Of a stretch of 64,000 nucleotides of DNA, positions 39,806-52,465 are shown one piece after another (positions within the stretch are counted from its first letter, which is position 1; each line of letters starts with the position of its first letter). The notes below the pieces were generated by a model, which searched no databases, was not told where the DNA came from, and saw only the letters and a list, made by a program, of their open reading frames with translations. Where the stretch lies: positions 3,906,001-3,970,000 of the forward strand of contig NC_135775.1 in NCBI RefSeq assembly GCF_028453695.1, read 5' to 3'. This stretch comes from Augochlora pura. Taxonomy: Eukaryota; Arthropoda; Insecta; Hymenoptera; Halictidae. Made by a program: the position numbers and the translations under genes.

Positions 39806-41899
39806 AAAGATTGACTGCCGCGCCGAGATCCTGAAATATCTAATAAAATTCAAGAAATACCTTTATTAAGATTGAAAGGAAGCAGATTAGTTGTATAATA
39901 TTTATTTCGACAACATTCATACTTTCTGATTTTCTAATGTTAATAGAATTAGGAGTTAAGTTAACGTAAACATACATCTTTTATTAACGAGAAGAAAAAA
40001 GTTAAAAAAAATCACAGTAGCCTTCTGAAATTAATTACTAGATTACATGAAGCCTAAACGAGTAGATTGCCATATACGCCATCGTCCTTATTCCACGGAG
40101 ACCGTAATAAAAAATACATCTATTATCACAGAAAATCATTAAAAAATTGCAAACACTTTGCTCCTGATTCCTCCTCTTTCCTTTGCAAAATGTCGAGTCC
40201 TCGACGCATAAATAATCGAATATTTTTAACAATATAATATTTAATAAAAGAAAGGAGTATAATGGCGTAATTGTTATCATTAACAGTAGCCGATTCGTCG
40301 CGAAAGCAGGCCATTTCGCCGGAACGATTCGCGCGATAAAAACCGGGAATATCGCTGTTTGAAATACAGTGTCCGTTTAATAACAGGAGAAAGAGAGAGA
40401 GAGAGAGAGTTTGTCACTTTAGCCGCACACACACGGTCCCTGATGAGGGACGCTCTACGGGGTGTTCCTGAAATAGACGCGTTTTGAGAGTACGTCGGCG
40501 GTGACGCGCGGGTGAATAGGCCCGAGTGTACACGCGAGTCTGGACACCTCTTTTTTTCACCCCTTTCGGCACACAGCCGTTCATTGTTTACGGAGATTGA
40601 ATGTGACACTTCCTTTTATCTTTAGGGTGAGTAGAACGCGGCCCTGGTGCCCACTCTATCGCCGGAACACCGTGTATACACGTTTGCAATCGTGTGACGG
40701 GTGGTCCGGCTACGGAAAATTATCGACTAGAATCACACACGGTATTTCCACAATAGAGAAAGTTTATTGGCGTGACTCCAGGACAATTCTTTGGGAGATC
40801 CATGCCTTGGACTCTGTCGCGAGGAGTCGGATATACGGCCATTGAACGGATCCGATAATTATTTCGCTATTTTGTAACAATTATTAATTGCGAGTCGCCA
40901 TACGATTTTCGAATATGTCGCGAAAACTTTAAGACGCTCAAATTAATTAGTATTAATATAGTAAAACGCGTAATGATCTATTTAAATTATTTATTTTATA
41001 GTTACCGAAATTACGAAAATTGTTTTATGTTACTCTAAACATTAGTAATGTTTCTGCCCCTTTTTTACAATTTTTAGTATTAGAAAAATATTTTTAATAA
41101 TACAAATCAAGTTTAAATAAATTCACTTGAGTACGGTGCACCGCGAGATTTCGACTCTTTGCTATAGTTTGTGATAACAAATACGCGATCAGCTTCTCCC
41201 ACTGACACATCGAGCAAATTAAGAATTCGCTACATTAATAATGGACTTTGCTGAATGAATCCTCCGGCGACGTATCTATGTATACACATTCTACGTAACG
41301 CGGCCTGAATGATTCAAATGGCACAACTTTGAAAACTACGTTAGACGAGCAATAAATATTTGAGACCACTCAACCGAAAGTAATACAGATTTAGAAGAAA
41401 ACCGCGTTTTGATTGAGCGCCTCTATATTAAACGGTATTTAATCATGTAGGATTATCGATGGTTCAATTGCCGAGCAGTTTAGGCAGTCGCTGTAATTTC
41501 TCGTAAAAATTGCACGGCAACTCTCTCTCTCTTATGGCCGGCGAAAACAGAGAGGTAGACCTAAACTCGTTTAACAGTTTCTCGTAGAAGCACCCTCGCG
41601 AATTTACAAACAGCGAAACAAAAAACTCGAAATAGGTCAGCCGGGCTCGTCTAGTAGTTCCGGCGTTAGGAGCAAACAGGGTAGAGACGAAGGTTAAGCA
41701 CGTCCACCTGCGTATCAACTAACTTTTCCATACGCGAGACTCGGGGAAACAACAAACTCGCGAACGATTCGATCAACTTCCTTAATAAACGGCTGACAAA
41801 AATTCCGTACGGCCGTTTGTGCGAAGGAACCACCCCCGGTGACCAGGCTTCGCCTAGAACCGATAGAAAAAATTCAAAATGGTTCGTTGGAGGATCAGG

Positions 41900-43603
41900 C
41901 GAATCGAGTAAGGAAAACTAAGAGCAAAGGAAGGTTAAAACACGTCCGGCGGCGAAGCGGAGCATTTCTGCCGTGCGGCAGTCGTGCGGCTGTCGTGCGT
42001 GGTGTTCGGAAACGCCGCGACGATGGGGAAAGCCATGGTGTACGGCGAAAGGAAGCGGGAGAGGCCGGTTCCCGTGGATCGTCTGGTAGACCGTCGTCGT
42101 CGGGTCAAAGAGGATTTTCACCCCCCGTTTGGAAGATAGTTTAATAGTTCGCGTCTCGCGACCCCTAACAGTGAATAGCGGAGCGGCGGAGCTGCGCCGA
42201 GCGGAACGGCACGTCGGTGGGACGGAGAGGATCCGTCCGCGAGAAGGACGGGTCGCGGGTGGCGTAAAGAGGGAGAAACGGCGAGGCCCGAAGGGGTGTC
42301 GGGAGGCGAGCGAACGGTTCGTCGTCGTGAAGGTTCGTCGCAGTTCGCGGGTGGTCGCGTGTGTGCGTTGCGCCGAGCACGCTCTCGCCGCCGCGCGGTG
42401 GCTATATATTGTGCGGGAATCGAGAGCGTCGAAACACGAACCGAGATCAGACTGACTTTACGAAAATCGATCGGCGCTCATCGTCGTCGGGTTAGCGACG
42501 CCTGCAAACCAGCGTGTGTCCATTCGGGAGCGCGGTTCCACGGCAGAAACGACCGCCGGCGGCCGGTCTCTCACCCTCTTGGTGCCTCTCTCTGTCTCTC
42601 TGTCCCCCTTTCTCTCTGTCGCGGTTACTCCTCTCTCTCTCTCTTTCTCTCTCTCTCGCTCTCTCTCTCCTCCAAATGTCGAGGGTGGCCTGGTGTCCCC
42701 CGAAGCACAGGAACGTTCCTCCTTGCCCCGGCTCGAGCGTAGCAGGCTCTCGTTGGTGGTGCGGCGGTCGCGAGAAGGTGATCGAGTGAGCGGGTTTTCC
42801 TCGTCGGTTACGGTGTGCGTGGGTGCGCGAGTGCCGGACCGACCTTTGACTGGACTCGGATGGTCGAGAGGTCCAACGGGGTCTACCGCGCGGAAAGTGA
42901 AAATCATCGTCCCGTAGAAGTCGCGACCCGTCGCGGTGGTGGTCGTCCTCGCGCCGAGCACGAGGAATCACCCCTAACCGTGTCCTGGCCGCGATCGCCA
43001 TTAAGGAACGGCACACGCTCGCCGTTCGACAATAATCGAAATAGGGGACTGCACATGACCCAGTTGCTCTCGGAACCTTCCCCTCGGGCAACCGCGTTTT
43101 CTCTTCGTAAGTAGAATAAATCGAAATCGAGCGAACTCGCACGCTCTCGGCCAGCCGCACGCAGCAGCAAGAGAGAGAGAGAGAGAGCACGGAGCAGCGG
43201 CAGAGCAGCGGCAGAGCAGCGGCAGCAGCAGCATCGCCAGGCTAGGCGGAACGAGAGAGAAAGGGGATCGAATTGATTCGGCCGAAGGTCGGTTCGCGAA
43301 CGCATCGCCCGCGGATCGGTCCTCCGAAACGGTGTCCTCGATGCAGGATCGAGAGGAAGCGGGCAGCGGTTCGCTCGAATGGTTCTTTCTGCGCCGTATT
43401 AATCGGTGAGCGTGTCCTGCGCCCTTTCCCTTGCCCCTCGCACGGGGGTATCCTACGGAGGACATCGCACGAGGAAGCGGTGGGAGGAGGAGGCGGCGGC
43501 GGCGGCGGCGGGGGTGGAGGAAGAGGAGAAGGAGGACGTCTACCTCTTGACGTGGAATGATAATAAAGGAGAGCCACAGGACAGGCCGGCGCGGGGCGAC
43601 ATT
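41900..43603 (+). promoter_or_regulatory. GC-rich 5' region of the Sidestep-family gene
   Basis: CpG-rich block directly before the first coding exon, with a CT run (42630-42670), a GA run (43170-43188), a CAGCGGCAGAG-type repeat (about 43190-43235) and a GGC run (about 43493-43512). It probably holds the promoter and 5' UTR. Long frames on both strands have the composition of the GC-rich repeats and no family resemblance. Confidence 0.45.
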
Positions 43604-46600
43604 ATGCAAGCAGTGGATTTGAACGGAACGAACTCACCCCTCAGACCATCCCCCTTTGGGATGGCAATTGGGGCGCTCGCCGGGGTCGCGATCAAGCTCG
43701 TCATCAGCGGGTACATACTCGCCGTGGTCGTCTACGTGAACGCCACCGGCAACTGGGGCAAGGACGATGACTTGGGTACGTTGGTCCCGGATAGATGATC
43801 CCTCCCCGGCCACGCACACACGCGAAACAAACTCCGAGCCGAGTTTGCTTGTGTATACGCCATGGTCAGACACGTGTCTCAGCGAGCACCACGCTCGGAT
43901 GACTCGAGCCAGCGGAATGCAAATTATTCGGTGGGCGAGAAATTATTGTACGCTCGGCCATAGAATGACACTACAGAAAAAAAAAAATAAGTCGAAAGGA
44001 CAGCAACATTTTTTCATTTAAAATTGCATTTTCAATCAAATATGAAGATAACTTAACTCCTATTTAATACTATCATAACCTATATTCCTTTAGAACACGC
44101 TGCCTTAAATGAAAAAATATTATTCCGTTTTTCGGACTTGTTTTTACATGTTGAATTATTCCTCGGCCAGTTGCGTCACGATTTCTCATCGTTTCTATAA
44201 AGAGGGAAACGCTAATTATTGAGTAGCTTCACCGCGATCGTTGCCCGATCAACGGCGGGCCTGTTCTACTTCCGTCGATAGCACGATTGCTCCACTTATG
44301 CTGATCGGGTAACTTGCCTTTTTTTTGGGTAAACGGGTGCACGCCGCTATCGGAAAGCACTTTTCTTGCAGATTTTTGATACACTGCTCGGACACGTGTC
44401 CGAGCGAAGCACGTTCTATACGAACAGGTCGGAGCAATCGGCGTGTAAATAACAAGGGAGCAGTAATTTGTCGAGTAACTTCGCCGCGACGTCAAAAGCA
44501 AACTTTATCCACTTCAATGAACGGTATAACGCAATTGTGGCAATTGTGTCAGTCATGTGTTTCACTTCTTCAGTAAGTGAACTTATGCGGTACAGGCTGG
44601 ATGAAAAGTCGTGGTAGAAGCGGACCGACGACGATTCTGCGTGAAAAGAAAAGTCGAGAAAGAGATAAAATTTCTTTCCTTCGCAATTCCTTTTTCCTTT
44701 ATTTCTCGTTGTAATACAAGCTATGCAAATTTGACGGATCTTTAAATTTATTTTTTCTCGAAAACGCAATCTTAAATGAACAGATGTTACTATTTTATTC
44801 GACTTACTTTTCCATGGGGGATTATTTCGTGGCTGGTTGTACCAGGATTGTTGACCTACCTGGTATCGCGGCAGTATTTCTTTTTTTTTTTTTAGTAAAT
44901 TCGAAGGCAATGGTCAGACACGTGTCGGGCTGAAAAAAAGCTGCACGCTTGACGTGTGACGTCAGCGCTCTGCAAATAGCAAAGACGAAGCAATTATTGA
45001 CCAACTTGCCTGCGAGGGGTGTCTGACTAAAGGTTAACTTTGCCGACATAAATGGAAATTATTCCGTCGGGCGGTGCGCGATCATCAGACTCCGCGAGGA
45101 TCCCGAAGCGTTGAAGCATGGCCGAGGTTTTAAATAACAAAAGAGCCTGCATTTTTAACGAAAATATGTAGCACATTGGTGAAAAGTGGCAGAAGGTAGA
45201 CGCTGTCATGCTAACGCCATTAACGATATTAATTGGATTTGTATCCATCTTCTATTCTACCTCACTTCAACCGACTATAAGTTATAAATTATATCCGATC
45301 CAAATGCGTCAATTCTCACTTAACCGTTCTTAATCCAATACATTAATTTCGTTGAAAACCAGTACAGAAATAAAATTGCCTCTTGCTTCATTTGATTATT
45401 CATAAACAAGTCTATCCTGTTGTCACGTTGGAATGCAAATCACTCGGATCTATTTACGTTAAAAAATATCCCGTACAATATCGTCCAATCGTACGATAAA
45501 CATATTGGACTCGTGACGAATGCTAAATGCGTCTTTGCCGCCCGAACGAAGACAGAAAATTATTTAACATTGTTGACGGGTAGATTCGACGGGGCGCAGG
45601 TGTGCCCGACGGCGAAATGCGATCGGTCGAACGGAATGCAAACAATGCGTAAATAGAAACTAATGTTCGAACCGTCGCTTAGCGTGCTCGTACGTCGGTC
45701 TGAGCAACGGCAGACCTTATCTACTTAGGCGGAGGGGAAGCTACGCGGATGCTAGCCGCGCCGCGGGGAATTAATCGTTTGTTGTTAAGTATTTCGTGTT
45801 CCTGATGATCACACACGCGCCTGACAAACGATACGCCCTTTCTACTCGGATAGATACGGGCCTGCACGAACAGGAGCCCCCGTAGAACCAACGTCGACGC
45901 ACACGTAACCCCTCCCCCGTTTAAGTAGCTTGTGCACGCATTGGTCAGACACCGGATCGTTCTCGCGGGCGGTAAAACCGGATCGACAGTTTCTGCATGC
46001 GATCTTGATATTTATTGGGGGGGGGGGGGGGCCGGTGGTAGGATAAGGCAGCGCGCCCCCGGTCTTCTGTACACATGTCTGACCAAACACCGAGCGGCCC
46101 CGGCTACTTAAATAACTGCGAGCCCTATGTGGGTCGCCGGATAATTAGCAATCGAAGAACGATCGGAGGGGCAAATTCTAAATATTCCTCGAATATCCCG
46201 CCGGTCGGATTCCAGCGAGCGCGCTAGGCCCGCGCGGAAATACTGGGACGTTCGCCGATCGCGGGCGCGCGTGCAACATCTACTTAAATAGACAGCGGAC
46301 ATAGTTGTATCGGCCGATCGAAATGCATTTTGACGGTGGAACTCCTCTACCCGGCGGCGAGCCAAAGCAAACCGTGTCGGTTATTTCATTCCGGCCCTGT
46401 CGGAATCGGGCAGAGGTACTTCTGGTTTAACAGTTATTCAATCTCCGTATGAAATGTAATACTTTTTCGTTCGATACAATGAAACGTAATACTGCCGCAA
46501 ATGTTATATTTTATTTTTCGATACGGCGAAATTAATTACGAAACAATCGGAACCGCCTGCGATTTCGGTTTCTGCGCTGGTTCACCGGCGAAATGTAAAT

Positions 46601-47550
46601 TCGCACAATGCCGTACCGGCTAACAATTAACGATCGAGTTGTAATATCCTTCGGGTTCGAACGCTTGTACGTGAAACAATGGATACATCGATGAACGGAA
46701 TGTTGATTCAGACACGCTCGCTTCAACAATTGCCACGATATCCGCGTGTAAAAATTCACGAACGCGGCTCGGACAGGTGTAAATAAGCCCCGCGAAGTTT
46801 CGCAGAGCTAGACCACACGGTTCGTCGTGTAAAAAATGCGCAGGACATGCTTCGGGTGTCGCGGATGAGTCCGACGCTCGCTTCGTGACCATGAATTTCG
46901 TTGTTCCAGTCGCAACGTTCGAAGTCAGTGCCGTTCTGGGGAGCACCGCTAGTTTGCCTTGTGACATTAAGCCGTCCACGCGGGAGGATCGCGTATACAT
47001 GGTGCTTTGGTTCCGCGATGACGCGGTGAAACCGATCTACAGGTAAAAGTCGGTGTTACAATGCGATCGGATGAATACTGAAAGGTCCGCCGGGTTCCAG
47101 CTTCGACGTGCGTGGAAGGGCGTTCAACGAGGCCCTGAACTGGTCGAACAGCACCGTGGTCGGGCCGAGGGCTTACTTCATGACCGTCACGAAGCCGGCC
47201 ACCCTTTCCCTGAATGCGGTCCAGCTGGACGACGAGGGGATCTACCGTTGCCGGGTGGACTTCAAGAACTCGCCGACGAAGAACTATCAAGTGAATCTCA
47301 CCGTGATCGGTATCGAAACTTTTTCCCTTCTTACGGCTCTTACCCTCTTAAAGGGCGATCGTTTATTCCAAGATCGATCCTGTAAGTGATCGACGTTCTC
47401 ATTCGGCTCGAATCGGTTCGCAGTTCCGCCGCACCAGCTTCTAATTTACAACAGCTCCGGGGCGGAGGTGGAGAGCACCGTGGGACCGTCGCAAGTCGGC
47501 GTCGAGTTCAAACTGTCCTGCGAAGTCAGAGGAGGTGATCTATCAACCCT

Positions 47551-47601
<51 letters not shown>

Positions 47602-50600
47602 TTTGTAGGAATAAGGAGAGGGCTACTTTGGAACTCGGTTTCCAACTATCTTCGGGGATCTTTTTACCGCGCGCGGATCGGGAACCTTTTACCGCGGCCA
47701 CCTCGGTTTAAGCTCTTTCAATCATCCTCCGCAGCGATTCACGAATTTCCTCGCGGTGGAACGATCGTAATCGTGCTCCTTGTTAACGGTGAACCTACCG
47801 ATTTGGTTTGAAAGGACGGCCCTACAATTTGTACCTTAAGAGGCTGCAACTATAAAGACTCTTTTATGGAAAATAATTGAACCAATTCGTAATGAAAATT
47901 ATGGAAAGTTTTAAGAAAATTCAGTCTTGTCATTTTTAATACTCGATAGGTTATGTGTTAAGGCTCCACTGTACTCGCGAGTAACCCCTTGCACTATAAT
48001 AACGAGTCATATTTCATGCAAAATCTACTAAATATGAATTTATTATTAAGACTATTATATTATATATGCGAGACTATTGTGTACGGTTTTTGAACGTGTT
48101 CAGGTAAGCCGACGCCGGTGGTCACCTGGTTGGTGAACGAGAAGGAAGTGGACAGCATCACGGAGGAGACCGAAGAGAACATAGTGGTCAGCAAGTTGAG
48201 GATACCCCAGCTGAGGAGGGAGCACAGGAACACCACGTACAAGTGCAGGGCTTCGAACACGAATCTTATACCTCCGTTGGAGAAAACGGTCCTCTTGGAA
48301 GTCCTTCGTAAGTGCCGCAGACCTTTGAACATTAAAACCAAAAAGTAAAAGATTTACTGGGGTCCAGTAAAGTTAACGCGACAATCGCCAGGTTATCCCG
48401 CGTCGAGTATCGTGTTGATCACGTGTGGGTAATTTTAATTTCAATTCTCCAAATTAATTTTAGCCACAAAACATTTGAACAGGCTGAATTTTACGAGGAT
48501 ATTTAAAATGCGAAACCAGCCACTATAATAAATTTTAATTATATAATTTCAGTTTCATCAACCCTTGATTACTACACCAATTACAACTTAATAACAATTA
48601 CAACGTAATTATTACAATAGTAATTAAGGGTTATTACAATACGTTTCTTGGTCGATTCTCGACGCTTAACGTGTTAAAGATTGTCTACCTTTTTCATAAA
48701 AAAGAAAAAAAATCTTTACAAACGATTGTCAATTTCAGTGAAACCGTTGTCGGTGAAGATCCTGTCTAAGCCGTCGATCCTCGAAATAAATAAGGACTAC
48801 TCGATCGCCTGCGAGACCACGGGCTCGCATCCTCGGGCTCGGATCACGTGGTTGGAGGGAAACACCGTTTACCAGAACGGCAAAGTAAATAGCTCGACGA
48901 GATTCACTTCCAGGAATATTTCTCACGGCATCCTTAAAATAAGTCTCTGCCCGTGCAGGTAATCGACGGCGGTAACATCTCGGTGGTCCAAAGCACGTTG
49001 GTATTCTCGCCGGTCCCGGACGACCACGGGAAGATCCTGAAATGTCGGGGGGAGAACCCGGCACTAACCGACGCGTACTTAGAAGACTTCTTTCAATTAA
49101 ACGTAGCTTGTGAGTGCTATTAATTAATTAAATATCGCGTTCGTCTCTGTATTAATCTCTGAAAATTGCTGACGGAGCTGCGAACAAGTTTTAAAACGAC
49201 AGAGGTTAACTTATCGATTCGAAAGGTTTATGAAGCCACGGCTAGATCCATTCAAATTTTTATAATCAATTTTCGTTTCCATGTTATAAAAATCTCTTTA
49301 ATCGGAATAAAATTAATCCTTATTAATTTCAATTAATTTCAATATCAGACTGTCAGAAAATTAGAATTTAGATGGTTTGTAACTCTGGGTCCAAATGGAC
49401 CCGACGCCTGCCATCCAAGGGTGAAAGGGTGTAGTTGAACAGTTTTTATATGAACTCGTGACGACTAGACTGCGGATTTTTGCGCAAAAATGATCGAAGA
49501 CGAAAACAGAAATTAATTAAAAATGAATTGTTTCTTTTAATCGTTGGAATAGCAATATAATAATAATGAATAATAAAGAATTATGAATGAACGCATAAAA
49601 TCCGCAGTCCAGTGATACCACAGCGTATACCCGATTTATCTCGTGGTCGTTCTAACTGTGTCCGATGCTTAGTTCCACCGAAAGTACAATTACACCTGGG
49701 CAACACGCTGAACGCGGAGAAGATCAAAGAGGGTGACGACGTCTACTTCGAGTGCAAGGTCCAGGCGAACCCGCAACACCATATAATCACATGGAGACAT
49801 AACGTGAGCGAACACCGTTAGTCCCGTCGAGCGTAGCGAATAGAAAAGGACGACACCGTATTCATACGGCTAATTATTCGCAGGACGGCGAGCTGAAGCA
49901 AAACTACTCGGCCGGAATAATCTTGAGCGCCCAGAGCCTGGTGCTGCAGAAGATCGGCAGAGACAATGCGGGCAACTATACTTGCCGCGCGAGCAACGAT
50001 CGCGGCGAGACGACGAGCCCTGCGGTTACTTTGCGAGTACAGTGTAAGCGCTCTTTTACTAATTAATTCAAATTACAAATGGACCCGTTCCTATCTTCAA
50101 TAAAAAATCCTGGAAAAATTCCATTGGAATATTATTGAACATGTCTGCCAAACAAATTTCTGCGATCAAAATTCTGGTTGCAGCATGCATGGATTCAACG
50201 TTCGATTTTCACGGGAAAATTGATCGGATTAGAGGAACGAAATCGATACGACGGAGTTCATGGCTTGTTTCTCCTTTGTCCGAACGTGTATAGTTGCCCC
50301 GGTGTGCAAAGCGAAAGAGGTATCGGTGATCGGCGCCTCGCTGGAGGAGTCCGTGAAAGTCCGCTGCGAGGTGGACGCGGACCCGAACGAGGTGGAGTTC
50401 GTCTGGGAGTTCAATAACAGCGGCGAGAACTTGGAGGTCCCGCCGGCGAAGTTCGACGGCAATAATGGGACAATGAGCGAGTTGTTGTACACGCCGTTGT
50501 CGGAGAGGGACTACGGCGCGCTAACTTGTTGGGGTAGAAACATGATCGGGAAACAGGAAGCGCCTTGCATCTACCAGATCATTCCTGCGGGTGAGCAACG

Positions 50601-52465
50601 ACGACTTTAGCCGATTGCGGATATTTATTCAGATTATCGTCGATCGGAACGTAAAATAGCGGAAGACGGAATTCGGTCGAAGCGTCGACGACTTCGATTA
50701 AGACCAATTTAAAACTGTCCAATTAGATCGTCCACTGTCCGAACTGAAAAATATTGTCCATTGAATAGTTGGGTCGAACAGCAGGATTGATGCGATAGCG
50801 CCGTTTCGAGGCGCAATTCGGGGATTGACCTGTTTCGGGAATAAGGAACTGTCGCGAGTGATTGATTTGCCGATATTTAAATGAATTTGCCGTGGCAGCG
50901 AATTAGACGCGATCAGATTGAAATGCTTCGTGACAAATAGATCAATTTGCCTGTCTGAATGTACAAAATCTTTTGCATTACTCTATTTGATCGAACTGTC
51001 GATGGTCTTCGACGCATTCACCTTATATCGGGACGTTTCAAGAAATAGCTTTCCAAGATTGCCGCAATTGATTAATCGCTTCTTGGTATTGTATCCGCAA
51101 TCTGACCAAAAAGCTATTTTGTAATATAATAAATTAATTTGTAACGTACCGTTTCATTTACAGTGAAGCCGAATCCGCTGAACAACTGCACGATAAAGGC
51201 TTCGTTGAACCAAAGTTCCGAGATCCTGGAGGTCGAGTGCGTGCCTGGATACGACGGCGGCCTCAGGCAAGAGTTCCGGCTAGAAGCATACGAGGTGGTC
51301 ACGGGAAATCTGCGGGTGAACGCGTCCAGCATTTCCGCGGACGTGCCGCTGTTTCGTATCGCCGTGGCGGACCTGCTTCCAGCCACACATTTTTACCTCG
51401 TCACGTACGCCGTGAACGCTAAAGGAAGAAGCGAAGTCAGTCTGCTCGAAGACATAATGCTGAGGGACTCTGAGAAGCACACAGGTAACGCTCGTTGTGC
51501 AATAACGCGTTCTATTAGCATCGATTGTGATTTCAATAGCCAATTTAATAAAAGTTAAAACAAGAAAGGACAAGAACGGAATGCAGTTAAATTCTTAGGT
51601 AGATCTAGCGAACACGTGTGCAAAGTGTCATCATTATTAGAGTGCATGCTGTACATAGAAGAATTAATTATAGACAGTTTAGTCAGTAAGCGTGATTAAG
51701 ACGATCGTTTCTATCTCCAGACAGCGGAATCAGCATGGTGCCTCTAATCCTACTTCTCATCGGCTGTTTGATGGCGTTCATGGTCACCGTGTTGTCGGTG
51801 ATGCTGATGATGTACCGACGAAGAAGCGCGATGAGCATCACCTCTCCGGTGCTGATCGAGCCGTGCATGAAGCAGCCGATAATCACGCCGCCAGACTCGA
51901 GGAACAACTCGATGCTCGACGTTACGCACGGCGATCACACGTATTTCGTCGAGTACACGTTGAAACAGGTGACGGATTACGCGCTCAACAATCAACCGGA
52001 CATCATCCAGTCGCCTCAAGGTATACATCTATTCCGTCGCCGCGACACGCTGCGCAACCGATATTGACTGATGCTAGTAGTTGTTACAGATCAGGAGAAG
52101 ATTAAACGGGAACCACAACTATTTCTACCTGTGAGACCGGACACCCTATTCGCGCCGTACGACATTCACAAACAGGGGCTTCAGACAAACAGATGCAGCG
52201 TAAGTTGCGACGAAACATTTCAGAATACTTCATTGGCGATCGCTAAACATTTCAGATAAAAGAATCGCTTAAACAAATAGGTGTTGCCGATGGCAACCAA
52301 ATATGTTCGATGTTCTCCTATGGTCACGCTCTCCATATTTTCTGGTTGCAGTTGAACCCGTTCTCTGCGAAATCCTGGGAGCCCATCAGCTTCAAAACTG
52401 ATCGCACCCTAATGAAGGAGATCATAATCGCCAACTCTATACCTGGTCCAGAAAGTTGCGTGTAA
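43604..52465 (+). CDS. side: Sidestep-family receptor, five Ig, one FnIII, one TM
   Basis: Fourteen exons join in frame: 43604-43775, 46910-47042, 47101-47309, 47424-47534, 48104-48307, 48739-48884, 48959-49109, 49673-49803, 49884-50043, 50294-50590, 51164-51484, 51721-52020, 52090-52199 and 52352-52465, giving 852 residues. The first exon has a hydrophobic signal or anchor segment (MAIGALAGVAIKLV..). Ig1 is V-type (LPCDI, VLWFRDD, DEGIYRCRVDF). Ig2-Ig5 follow with YKCRA, LKCRGEN, YTCRAS and LTCWGRN. Then come an FnIII domain (LLPATHFYLVTYAVNAKG), a TM helix (MVPLILLLIGCLMAFMVTV) and a tail with QPDIIQSP ending in ESCV. This is the Sidestep architecture; Drosophila Side is a muscle-surface ligand for Beat on motor axons. 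Which of the eight fly paralogues it matches is not decided, so the symbol is generic. ATG at 43604 is the first Met before the hydrophobic segment. Confidence 0.88.
43776..46909. repeat. First intron of side gene with diverged GACACGTGTC repeats
   Basis: The 3.1-kb intron carries the palindrome GACACGTGTC at 43869-43878, 44391-44400 and 44917-44926, spaced 522 and 526 bp. Related GGTCAGACA words occur at 45941-45955 and, inverted, at 46074-46084. Flanking words such as GTAACTTCGCCGCGA (44476) and GTAGCTTCACCGCGA (44222) also recur, so this is probably an old, diverged repeat array. A G15 run is at 46017-46031. No open frame is credible. Confidence 0.6.
47551..47598. repeat. CT microsatellite in a side-gene intron
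   Basis: Nearly pure (TC)n of about 46 bp in the intron following exon 4, close to the donor. Confidence 0.95.
49468..49609. mobile_element. MITE-like element, GACTGCGGAT termini, in side intron 7
   Basis: Inverted ends GACTGCGGATTTTTGCG (49468-49484) and CGCATAAAATCCGCAGTC (49592-49609) enclose about 107 bp of AT-rich DNA, preceded by TA. Termini match the element at 36192-36345. A single similar end (ATCCGCAGTCTAATG) is at about 52816-52831. Confidence 0.65.

Larger units (their letters stand above)
25020..41900. other. Gene-poor region downstream of FBXO11
   Basis: Nearly 17 kb with no convincing protein gene on either strand. About 25-31 kb is AT-rich with A and T runs and may include a long FBXO11 3' UTR. 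About 31.2-31.35 and 38.26-38.47 kb are AT/ATAC runs. About 33.9-38.2 kb is GC- and CpG-rich, and its longer open frames look like chance products of high GC. GA/CT microsatellites are dense from 38.6 to 40.4 kb. Short MITE-like elements lie at 36192-36345 and 39669-39805. Untranslated exons, noncoding RNA or enhancers could be here, but the bare sequence cannot show them. Confidence 0.5.

Noticed and set aside
42296..43305. Overlapping long frames on both strands before the side gene
   Set aside because: Composed of CT/GA repeats and CpG-rich sequence; treated as 5' UTR and promoter.
43406..43603. N-terminal extension of the side protein (Ala/Glu-rich)
   Set aside because: No ATG before 43604 in this frame; the Ala/Glu run comes from the GGC/GAG repeat. 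The ATG at 43604 precedes the hydrophobic segment.
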